A DNA stretch of 35,446 bases from positions 1 through 35,446 of the forward strand of contig QZED01000020.1 of the NCBI GenBank assembly GCA_009917405.1, written 5' to 3'. A program made the translations under genes and the position numbers. The notes beneath the pieces were generated by a model. That model was not told the DNA's origin. It did not search any database and saw only the letters and a program-made list of their open reading frames with translations. Position 1 is the first letter of the stretch; each line of letters opens with the position of its first letter. This DNA comes from a bacterium c-19 (lineage in GTDB: Bacteria; Bacillota_I; Bacilli_A; Erysipelotrichales; Erysipelotrichaceae). Shown in pieces: positions 16,801 through 24,400 of this stretch.

Positions 16801-16955
16801 TTAATTTCAGTCTCATTTTCATCGGTAATCACAATTGTTTGAATCTCCATATCAGGTTCCTGTAGCGTCGCTACACATGAACTGAGCAGCGGTAACAGAC
16901 ACAGACTGCATATACAGATAATCATAATAAATCTTTGATGTCGGTATATTCCCAT
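13842..16955 (-). CDS. Ig-like repeat lipoprotein with C-terminal membrane helix, T7SS-associated
   Basis: This 1037-residue extracellular rod begins with a signal peptide (FIMIICICSLCLLPL) ending in a lipobox L-S-S-C, so the mature N-terminus should be lipid-anchored. Eight linkers of the type D-x-T-x-P (IDQTIPQLSI, LDKTAPQMTV, IDQQAPIISI, LDQTPPKLTA, IDTLPPVIEI and others) mark about nine bacterial Ig-like domains of ~90 residues. The end has a membrane helix (IWILGAMASLLLVMVAG) and a short charged tail. GGGAGG seven bases before the ATG at 16955 decides the start over an ATG at 16970. It overlaps the genes on both sides. Sitting next to essC, it may serve as the external channel or scaffold filled by EsaA in other systems. 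That comparison is by position and size only, with no sequence match claimed. Confidence 0.8.
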   Translation of the reverse strand: MGIYRHQRFIMIICICSLCLLPLLSSCVATLQEPDMEIQTIVITDENETEINDLNETGEYTIHVAQGEGSLQLYYRCKDELVSVPYEWNEEQKQWDAKVTFTQTGSYKIVAQWFQEEELSYEWESDIYQFIDTETLLKKEVTENASLFLQLEQIEGISVSVQLVDTAQNEHIISEEQLYEGYRFKKEGTWNLTLIVQNENGSQLIKQYERLLEIDQTIPQLSIKSEAYDLIKDSLPLQAQPILLKLSASDAHLDADSLSVIINGKVQKAVWKQDDHTYKTSILLEKDGVYIVQLSASDHFGNEAKVQTTSIEIDQSDPQLYLYMGNQEISELPDYLNHEVSFRCVVNDPHFDPRNSVLKDGDQVYNSWQKKADSWVLELVLKDGMHQLFVHAQDEAKHHVQRKVDTIVDSISPLVLMRYEILNSYRNDVTVSFLIKDANFKPDDAMIQLFQNNQKVDPNITWKQTAEGLQASFVSQQEGIYKLKLQLYDLAGNKAVYSQNGKQADYYEHTYLLDKTAPQMTVTFDKDKMSADHQLMRIQIVDEFIDAQQIKLEVTKDQQPYQVKNPWQVSSNTVSGVVKFDEAGFYEISLSAVDRTGNQSKQISDHFTIDQQAPIISIQRSQSQLFLNQPLDVNIAVHDEYLTAYEISVLKDGQQFQTDQGTVSIEKKLHFDADGDYEIVVSGIDRAGNHTEQRDHLILDQTPPKLTALFDEMPAQNHQRLITNRDTVFTMAWEDRYLKNESVVIRKNGKQIATVVQNQRFTYEIKAEKDQEDLYEIAVSFTDEAGNHQEANYELMVDTYLPKLRFHEDPFQGKAKNIAWTPKLEMENEAFQISEVLLYRNQQAVPAYRWGDAISEDGHYLLSVQIRDDAMNEATLLPPFAFTIDTLPPVIEIIEAERKEALSDQNVSLDTELRLYISDALSTEFNVHTLMLGDENLLEKERQQDENGLWYYPISFRKEGDTTLLIDVSDEAENRTKQQLTYHVLPHLTKEQVKTIEKKTPPVTREADDDQRSIWILGAMASLLLVMVAGRLYAEKQ

Positions 16956-17173
16956 ATTAAATCCTCCCATTCTTCTAAAAGCTGTGTTTTGGGTTCCTTA
17001 CTAAGATCTGCACTTTTTGACAGATCATTGATTGGTTGCTTTTTAATCGTCTTACGTTTTTTTATTTCCTGCTTTTGATGCTTATGTTTCTTCAGCTGCA
17101 AATAAAATGCGCATAGGTAGGCACTGCTTCCGAGCATCCATAAAAACAATGCCGATGACCGCAAAAGATTCAT
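16922..17173 (-). CDS. Small single-pass membrane protein of the T7SS operon
   Basis: The 83-residue protein has an N-terminal membrane helix (LLRSSALFLWMLGSSAYLCAF, ~3-23), then a very basic stretch (KKHKHQKQEIKKRKTIKK) and an acidic tail (LLEEWEDLIWEYTDIKDLL). The basic stretch places the bulk in the cytoplasm. Its start overlaps the kinase stop as ATGA and its end overlaps the Ig-like gene by 34 bases, so it is co-translated with both. EssA is also a small single-pass T7SS protein, so a similar job is possible, but I see no sequence resemblance. Otherwise hypothetical. Confidence 0.65.
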   Translation of the reverse strand: MNLLRSSALFLWMLGSSAYLCAFYLQLKKHKHQKQEIKKRKTIKKQPINDLSKSADLSKEPKTQLLEEWEDLIWEYTDIKDLL

Positions 17174-18951
17174 AAGCGCCCCCAGTATTTCATTAAGCGC
17201 TCACAATCCGCTAAACCTTTAGTTGCCGCAGTATCATTGCGGTTGATTGATAAAGCTGCTTCGAAATACTGCTTTGATTGTTCCAATAAGTGAAAACGCA
17301 TCGTATCCTCTCCTTCCGTAAACAAGTATAAGCAGGCATTGCCACATTGTGATAATACTTGAACATCCCGATAACCCGACAGGCGCATCTGCTCGTTGAC
17401 CGCAAACAGCGATTCAAAGCTTTTTTGAAACTCTGAGCTGCTGTTGGTTTTTAAGTAGCGACCGTACTGGTAATAACAATCTGCCTGCATCACATACAAC
17501 AAGCGTGTCGTATCCTCATTCAACCAATCAATATCCTGTAATGATCGGGTTTCTTCTAAACGAGTCATCAATGTTCGCCAGTGCTGAAAAGCTGTTTCAT
17601 CCAGTTCCAACACATGAAGCTCATAGAGCTGTGCGAATAAGATTCCCCACTCCATATAATTTTTTTGCGATTGTTTCTGCGTCAGCCATTTCGCAATGAT
17701 CTGCTCACTTTGGGTGAATGGTTGTTGTTCACTCATCGCATGAATCAACTGTGAAAGCACCTCATATTTGGATCGGTCTTGAAAAGCCTCACATGCATGA
17801 GCCGCATAGCTTAATAACGATTCATCGCCGCTTAACAGTACATCCTGAACGATTAATGCCAAAAATTCATCATCACAGATAGTCACATCCAACTGATACT
17901 CCTGCATTCGCTTTACACTATAGCTTCTTGCCTGCGCAATCGCATCCGTAAAGGTAGCGTCCTTTTGTGCAAGTTGCAGCTGCTCCTTATAAGTTTCCTC
18001 ATAAAGACGCCGATAAGGCTCTACCTTGTTTGGACGCTGCATAATCGCTGTCGGATAATCAGATGCACGCATCGCTGCTTCGTAACGAATGCATCTGAGC
18101 TGATGATCCGCAAACAAGCAGCTGCCGACACCGATATAACAGAATGTGCCGAAACCGAATAGGCAACAGCGAATCCGTTTGCGCCGTTTTTTTCTCATAT
18201 GTATTTCACTGTGCAGGCTATGTATGCGCTCTAAATCCTTCAAGATTTGATCTGCACAATCATAGCGTTCACTGCGGTTTTGTCTGATACAGCCGTCGAT
18301 CAATAAGCGAAAACCTTGTGACAATGAAGTATCCGCTGCCTGCATGGTCTGTAGCTGATCCGCCGATGCGCCGGTGGCTAACGCAAGCATCGTTTTACCG
18401 AAGGCATAAATATCACAGCGCTCATCCAGTTCACTTGCTTCATACTGCTCCTGCGGAGAATAGCCGATTGTGCCAAAGCGTTGCTGTGACGAATTTTGTT
18501 CGTTTTTAAAACAGGCAATGCCAAAATCAATCAGATGCAGACGTCCTGCAGGATCCAGCATAATATTGTCTGGTTTCAAATCTAAATAAAGAATCTGTCG
18601 CTCATGAATATGCTTCAAGATATCAAGCAGCTGTTTCGCCCAATCAATCAGCTGTGCTTCCGTACTCATTTCTTTACAGTCGCTGAGTGCAATGCCTTCC
18701 ACCAAGTCCATAATGACAGCGCTTTGCCCGTCTTCATCAATGCGATCCACAATGCGCGGTATCGCAGGGTGCTGTAACGATGTTAAAACCGCTGTTTCTT
18801 TTTCAAAGGCTTTGCGATGATCCGCATCACTGTCTTCCTTTAACAGCTTCATCGCCCAATAACAACCGAGCTGTTCATCATGAACAAGCCATACCTCGCC
18901 CATGCCGCCACTTCCCAACAGATCAAGTTTGCGATATCGCTGCATTTTCAT
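17170..18951 (-). CDS. Membrane Ser/Thr protein kinase with large helical C-terminal domain
   Basis: This 593-residue protein carries a complete kinase domain at ~8-240: glycine loop LGSGGMGEV, K35 in AMK, E52 in the C-helix, catalytic loop YLDLKPDN (D124, N129; Tyr replaces the usual His), DFG at 142-144, and activation segment FGTIGYSPQEQY. All catalytic residues are present, so it should be active. A basic stretch (MRKKRRKRIR) precedes one membrane helix at ~262-280, followed by ~310 helical, TPR-like residues predicted to be outside. GGGAG precedes the ATG, which overlaps the phosphatase stop (ATGA). It presumably phosphorylates T7SS parts read by the two FHA proteins of the operon. EssB/YukC has the same order (kinase-like fold, helix, helical outer part), so this may be its active counterpart. 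Confidence 0.88.
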   Translation of the reverse strand: MKMQRYRKLDLLGSGGMGEVWLVHDEQLGCYWAMKLLKEDSDADHRKAFEKETAVLTSLQHPAIPRIVDRIDEDGQSAVIMDLVEGIALSDCKEMSTEAQLIDWAKQLLDILKHIHERQILYLDLKPDNIMLDPAGRLHLIDFGIACFKNEQNSSQQRFGTIGYSPQEQYEASELDERCDIYAFGKTMLALATGASADQLQTMQAADTSLSQGFRLLIDGCIRQNRSERYDCADQILKDLERIHSLHSEIHMRKKRRKRIRCCLFGFGTFCYIGVGSCLFADHQLRCIRYEAAMRASDYPTAIMQRPNKVEPYRRLYEETYKEQLQLAQKDATFTDAIAQARSYSVKRMQEYQLDVTICDDEFLALIVQDVLLSGDESLLSYAAHACEAFQDRSKYEVLSQLIHAMSEQQPFTQSEQIIAKWLTQKQSQKNYMEWGILFAQLYELHVLELDETAFQHWRTLMTRLEETRSLQDIDWLNEDTTRLLYVMQADCYYQYGRYLKTNSSSEFQKSFESLFAVNEQMRLSGYRDVQVLSQCGNACLYLFTEGEDTMRFHLLEQSKQYFEAALSINRNDTAATKGLADCERLMKYWGRL

Positions 18952-19673
18952 GAGGATTGCTCCCGACTGAACATCAGTGCCGTAAGATTATCCTTTTCTC
19001 CGTAGGCAAGTGCTTCCTCAGCCAATTTCTTTGCTTCATCACTGCCTTCCGCTAAAAATAGCTTCATATGCTCATTCAACATACTTAAGCTCAATAAATT
19101 GCTGATTCCGTCACTACAGACAAGCACTCCGTCCTCGGTACGCCAGCTGCCATGACCTTCCGCAAGCTGTAGCTGTTTAGTAATACCGATACACTGCGTT
19201 AAAATATGATGCTCATCGGATCGTCGATATTCCTCTAGCGAAATCGTCTGGTTCTGATACTTCTGCTGTGCCAGTGTCTGATCGATCGACAATTGATACA
19301 AGGAATGCCGATACAAATAAATACGGCTGTCCCCGACCTGCAAAAAATGATAGTTATCATCTTCAAAGTAAAACAATGACAACGTAGTGCCATAGCGCTT
19401 ACGACGGCGTAAACCGGCAGCACACAAGGCATCATGAATACGATAAATCTCAGCTTTCCAATCAATCGCCTGATTGTTTCGTTTTGCGAACAATTCATGC
19501 AGTTGTGCAATCACAAAACGTGACGCATAGCTTCCGTCATCCGATGTACTGACTCCGTCACACACAGCCAGCATGCCGTGCATTCGTTCACTTGAGGCGG
19601 CGACATGCAGCTCATACGCATCCTCATTGCGTTTTTTAAAGTTTCCGCAATCACTGTAATAAGAATATATCAT
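18948..19673 (-). CDS. PP2C-family Ser/Thr protein phosphatase
   Basis: A 241-residue PPM phosphatase with all key motifs: R-N-E-D at ~15-18, AVCDGV (D39), YGTTLSL, VGDSRIYLYR, a DQT box, VCSDGIS (D188) and EKDNLTAL (D228). The aspartates bind the two catalytic metals. It should reverse phosphorylation by the kinase whose gene overlaps its 3' end. AGGAGG lies seven bases before the ATG at 19673; a GTG one codon earlier is too close to the site. Its start shares one base with the FHA gene stop (TGATG). It is soluble and cytoplasmic. The kinase-phosphatase-FHA trio parallels the PpkA/PppA/Fha switch of type VI secretion in plan, not in descent. Confidence 0.92.
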   Translation of the reverse strand: MIYSYYSDCGNFKKRNEDAYELHVAASSERMHGMLAVCDGVSTSDDGSYASRFVIAQLHELFAKRNNQAIDWKAEIYRIHDALCAAGLRRRKRYGTTLSLFYFEDDNYHFLQVGDSRIYLYRHSLYQLSIDQTLAQQKYQNQTISLEEYRRSDEHHILTQCIGITKQLQLAEGHGSWRTEDGVLVCSDGISNLLSLSMLNEHMKLFLAEGSDEAKKLAEEALAYGEKDNLTALMFSREQSS

Positions 19674-20674
19674 CACACTTCCTCCTCATAATACCAACAG
19701 CTATCCGCAAACAGAATCGTATCACCGTTTTTCAACAGCCGTTCCTGATGCTTTTTCAGCTTTTTGTTATTGACCTTTGTCCCGTTGCTGGAACCAAGAT
19801 CCACCAACACCATTCCTTGTGCACTCTGCTTAATCAATGCATGCTTGGCGGACACTGTCGCAAAATTCAGCACAATATCATTTTGTTCATTTCTGCCGAT
19901 CTGTGTTTCCTGTCCCAACGGGTATCGATTTCCCGTTAAATCCTTTAAGCAGGCACTGCTTTCCGGAAACAAAACCACGGTATCCGATGTTGTTCGCTTG
20001 TTTTTCACACTGTATGCCTTGTCTTGTGCAGATGAGCGACGAATAAAGCGCAAGCGAATCAACTCCTCTTGAATACGCTGTTCATTTTCCTGCCTTCGCC
20101 GTTTCCGCTTAACCAAGTGTCTCCACCATAACTGCAATCGCTTTAACGCAGAATGCTGAAGCTGCCACACATGACATTGCGAAACAAATTGAGACGGAAG
20201 CAACAGCTGTGTCTGCAACGAGGATAAAAAGCCGTAGAACGCTGCTTTGGGAAGCTGTATATGCGTAATAATATCCTTAATCAACGCATTCCAATCTATT
20301 TCAAAATCACGCTCAGTGACCGGCACGATCACAAAGGAAAAACGCTGAGCAACCGGATCATAAAATATACTGTCAGAGCGCACAAGCAGCGGATATTCGC
20401 GATCTAAGCGCTCCAATTCTGAGTACAAGTGCTCAATACAGGCACATGCTTCTCGATCATCAAACTCATATTTAGATAACAAGGTCAATAGTGGAATGTG
20501 TTCACAAGTATCATAATAAAAGATTGTAGTGCTGTTTCCTTTACTGCGACAGGATAAGGCGCACGGTTCCTTTTCAATCATCGTCAACAAATAAGGATCG
20601 AATACTTTTTTGGAAGTGAGTGTAACTTTACAGAACCCTTCCTCAGATGCTTCAAATTGCTTCACTGTTTTCAT
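19673..20674 (-). CDS. FHA-domain protein with EssB/DUF6382-like N-terminal domain
   Basis: This is a 333-residue first gene of the T7SS operon. Residues ~1-160 follow the DUF6382 pattern that precedes FHA domains in many Firmicutes: FDPYLLTMIEKEP, TTIFYYDTCEHIPL, then helices and LVRSDSIFYDPVAQRFSFVIVP. That scheme also recalls the kinase-like N-domain of EssB/YukC. A basic helix (VKRKRRRQ) leads to a short linker with KRTTSDTVVLF, a possible phospho-acceptor site. The FHA domain at ~240-328 has intact phosphothreonine-binding signatures: IGRNEQND (G260, R261), S275-x-x-H278 and GSSNGT (294-299). AAAGGAGG lies five bases before the ATG. It probably recruits phosphorylated partners to the secretion machine. 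The link to EssB is by pattern only. Confidence 0.85.
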   Translation of the reverse strand: MKTVKQFEASEEGFCKVTLTSKKVFDPYLLTMIEKEPCALSCRSKGNSTTIFYYDTCEHIPLLTLLSKYEFDDREACACIEHLYSELERLDREYPLLVRSDSIFYDPVAQRFSFVIVPVTERDFEIDWNALIKDIITHIQLPKAAFYGFLSSLQTQLLLPSQFVSQCHVWQLQHSALKRLQLWWRHLVKRKRRRQENEQRIQEELIRLRFIRRSSAQDKAYSVKNKRTTSDTVVLFPESSACLKDLTGNRYPLGQETQIGRNEQNDIVLNFATVSAKHALIKQSAQGMVLVDLGSSNGTKVNNKKLKKHQERLLKNGDTILFADSCWYYEEEV

Positions 20675-20697
20675 AAACGCCTCCTTTCAACAGCCGT

Positions 20698-20726
20698 ATT
20701 ACAACTGCCCTATCTTTGTTATTCAA
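20698..20726 (-). promoter_or_regulatory. Promoter of the T7SS operon
   Basis: Minus-strand TTGAAT (20721-20726), a 17-base spacer and TGTAAT (20698-20703) stand just before the FHA gene ribosome site, giving a leader of only ~20 bases. It is the only good promoter I see ahead of the 12 coupled genes. Confidence 0.6.
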
Positions 20727-20791
20727 GAAAAAAAGACAAATCCCCAAAAAAAGCTTTATTTCACATAATTTCACACATTATCCCTTATGCA

Positions 20792-20800
20792 TGATATAAT
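20792..20800 (+). promoter_or_regulatory. Extended -10 promoter of the divergent membrane protein
   Basis: TGATATAAT carries a perfect TATAAT with extended TG. The start would fall near 20807, leaving a leader of about nine bases before the ATG at 20816, so translation may be nearly leaderless. No strong -35 is visible. Confidence 0.5.
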
Positions 20801-20815
20801 ATCTATGGTGATAAC

Positions 20816-21394
20816 ATGAAACATCTGCATGATCAAATTATGCCAAAAAGCCAAGCATTTTGGGCGTATATACTGCTTCCCAGCATCAATCTGACCGCCC
20901 TTTTTCTTGCCGATCCGATCAATGAGAATATTACGCATATAGCATATGCGAAGCATCATTTCAGCTTTGTGCTAATTTGGGCATGTACTTGTTCCTATTA
21001 TTTATGGTGCTGCACCACCAAACTGATCGATCGGCTGATTCATCATAAAAAAAGCTGTTACATCTTATGTACAATCAGCTGTGTATTTATGGTAATCAGT
21101 ATCCTCATTCCTTACGGTCAATCACTTGAATGGGCAAAGCTGCATGTAAGAACTGCAATGGGTGCCACAATCGCATATATTCTTATATTTTGTTATGTGT
21201 TATGTCAGTTACATTTCATATATCCGCAAATAAAAAAAATGCTGAATGCCTATTTATCAATCATCACACTGCTTTGTCTGCTGTTTCTTTTGACTGGCTG
21301 CGTCTCGACATTGATCGAAATCAGCTTTGTGATCCTGATGGGAATTCTGCACTATCGGATACGACGTACATTGGATGAACAAGTAATATCATAA
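20816..21394 (+). CDS. Six-helix integral membrane protein of unknown function
   Basis: This 192-residue protein has about six hydrophobic helices (roughly residues 14-32, 49-66, 79-99, 114-136, 145-164 and 165-182) and short loops. It is rich in cysteines inside the helices (WACTCSYYLWCC, SCYILCTISC). I recognise no family or active-site motif. It is transcribed away from the T7SS operon from its own extended -10 promoter and ends at a strong hairpin. The 140-base gap between the two divergent starts could allow joint regulation, but nothing else ties it to secretion. Confidence 0.7.
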   Translation: MKHLHDQIMPKSQAFWAYILLPSINLTALFLADPINENITHIAYAKHHFSFVLIWACTCSYYLWCCTTKLIDRLIHHKKSCYILCTISCVFMVISILIPYGQSLEWAKLHVRTAMGATIAYILIFCYVLCQLHFIYPQIKKMLNAYLSIITLLCLLFLLTGCVSTLIEISFVILMGILHYRIRRTLDEQVIS

Positions 21395-21410
21395 AATATA
21401 AGTAAACCGC

Positions 21411-21438
21411 AAAAAAAGACTGCCACGCAGTCTTTTTT
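21411..21438. terminator. Bidirectional intrinsic terminator between convergent genes
   Basis: AAAAAAGACTGC (21412-21423) pairs with GCAGTCTTTTTT (21427-21438) around a CAC loop, with runs of A and T on either side. It serves the membrane protein on the plus strand and the giant repeat protein gene on the minus strand. Confidence 0.9.
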
Positions 21439-21464
21439 AACATTTATTTGTACTATCCCTAAAC

Positions 21465-24400
21465 TTATTCAATCACAATGCGCAGATCATCTTGAGAGTC
21501 TACTCGATAAAACAGAGAAACACGTGTATTGATAATCACGACATTATTTTCGCTCGCATCATTGATTGGAACGGTTGCCGTAGTACCTTCTGCCCCGCCA
21601 TTCACCTGATAGGTGACTCCATAATCACTGGTGTCCACCTCTTGAATCTGATACGTGCCTCGCTGTAAAGAACTGACAATCAATGAATAGCCGTTTAATT
21701 GATCCAGCGTAAATATTTCATCATATCCGCTGATTGTATTCCATATCCGAATCATAAAGCCTTCCCCGTTGCTCGGCGTTACCAAATTACCGGTTTCATC
21801 ACGAAGTTTTTTAGCTAATACGATCTTACCGTCGATTTTCGTCGGATCAATATTGATGATTTCTACCGTATTTTCACTGCCGCTTGTAACATTTAACATC
21901 GCGGTTCGTGATAAAGCAGAGCCGTTTACTTGATATTTAATCTCATAATTGCCGTTATTCTCTTCTCTGATTTCATATTCACCGCTATTTAACGTATCTA
22001 TTCTGACATGCCAATCATTATCACTGCTTAACGTATAGAATTGATGCACATTGTTTCCCGATAAAAGAAAGCGGAAAATCTGATTAGAATCCGGTTTTCG
22101 ATAATTGCCCTGTTCATCCAACATATACTTCGATACATCAACGATATTTTGATTGTCCTCATGCGCGTTGATAATCGCTACCGTATTCGTAGTATTCGCT
22201 TTAAGATTCACTGTTGCCGTTTGACTTTCCTCATTGCCGTTCACTCGATAAGTGACACGCTGATCTAACGGTGCAGTTTGGATTACTGTATACATATTAT
22301 CCGGTAAATCATCGATCTGTACACGGAATCCGTTTTCTTCATCTAAGATATAACTGCGTGATAACTCATTGCTTGACACCGTAACGGTAAAGGTATCACC
22401 GGCTGCTGGTTCAATAATCGTGCCGTTGCCGTTTTTTACAAATGCCGTAAGCTCTAAGCGTCCTCTCAGTGAGCGTGAACTGTTAATAACATTCACATTC
22501 ACCTCGCTGTCCTGCAAAATAAACATCGCATTGGGACGTTCCTCTTGTTCATTGATCTGATACGATACCTGATAGCTTTCACTCGCTTCATTTAATTCAT
22601 AAGCACCGTTAGGCAGATCTTTCACTTCTTCGGTCCAATTATTCATTACAGATAATAACAGACGTCGTTGTTCAGCACCGGTTAAGAAAACCGTAAAGCG
22701 CTGCTCGGCATTTGGTTTAGTGAGCTGTCCGCTGTCGCTGCGTAATAACTTTTGAATTCGCAATACATTACTTGTTTGAAATAATCGCTGATTGATCATC
22801 ACTGCCTGATGCGCATCATTGTGAACACTGACAATACCATAGCGCACTTCATAGCCGCCGTCAATCTGCCATGTCACATCATCGCGAGCGTTGATTTCAT
22901 TCAAAACATACTCACCGTTTGCTAAATCGGTAATCGTGACTTCCCAGTTATTTTCACGATTCAGCGTAAACAACTCATTATAACCGGGTTTAGAAACATG
23001 AACTTGAACCTCATACGCCCCGGTAGGCTTCAGCAGCTGCAGATTCTCATCACGGATATATTTTGCGATAGTCAGCTGGCCACCGCTCGAAGCGGCATGA
23101 TTAATGGCTGTCACATAATTTTGATCGTTGTTTACCGCTATCACTGCATCAGTCTGTTCCTCTCCATCATTGATTTTATAGCTGACATTAGCAGGACCGT
23201 TTTCACTGATCGTATAATCACCTGACGCTAAATCGTTCCATGTTGCCATCCATCGATTGTCACGATTCAATGTCACATTCTGATGAAAATTCTTGCTTTG
23301 AATATGAAATTCATAAGCTGCATCATTGGGCGGAGTCATTAGCTGTCCATTATTGTTGCGAATATATTTGGTTAAAGTTACAGAACCGAGCGACTGCTCA
23401 CGATCGGGATTTATGATCAGCACATCATGCGCTGAATGAGCATGAACGATTGCGCGATCAACCATGGAGCCTTGATCCACAATATAAGTGACATCCTCAT
23501 GGTCCAGTTCATCTATCACATATAAGCCATGCTTCAGATTCACCAATACCGCGCTATATTGATTACTTTGATCCAAAGTAACGACTTTATTATAGCCCGG
23601 AGCCGAAACATGAATGCGGTAAGCACCCGATTTCGGCACGCTTAACGTACCGTCATCCTGCTGGAGCATCTTACTTAAGGTAATAGATGCCGCTGCGGGA
23701 CCGCGATTAATAATATCGACGCTGTTGTGGTTTGCCTGAACATTCACACGTGCGCTTGCAGTTTCCTTGCTGCCGTTCACACTGTAAAGAACATTCTCAC
23801 CGTCATCTTCACTCACCTCATAAATACCCGGACGCAAGTGATTCAGCTGTGCATAGAAATGGTTTGCAGCATGAAGCAATATATGTTGAACATCATCGTT
23901 TCCGCGCACACTGATCCAATAATTACTCTTAGGATCGGGACTGTGGTCCTGTCCGTTTTCGTCACGCACATATTTGCACAGTTCAATACTGCCGAAGCTT
24001 TCCTGTGATTGCTCATTGATGACCTTTACATTATAATCTTGTCCCGATACCTCAATAGCTGCCTGCTTTTGTTCTTTGCCGCCGTTGATAATATAAGTTG
24101 CCTGTCCGCCGCTTTCCTCTATTTTATAGGTGCCTGCCGGCAGATCCGCAAACGTATAGCTCCAGTTGTTCGACGCATTTAGGACTGCTGTCTCCTGACG
24201 ATTTTCACCCTTTATCGAAATATCATAACTTTCCTCACCGCTCGGACGCTTTAAGCAGCCGCAGGAAGCGTCTTTCTTATATTTCATCACATGAATATTG
24301 CCCTTGACACAGTTTAAATAGTTAATCAAGTCAACCTGCAACGGTTCTTCACCAAGAGTAAATACACCGGAGGAAGCTTCTTGACCGTTGATGCGATACA

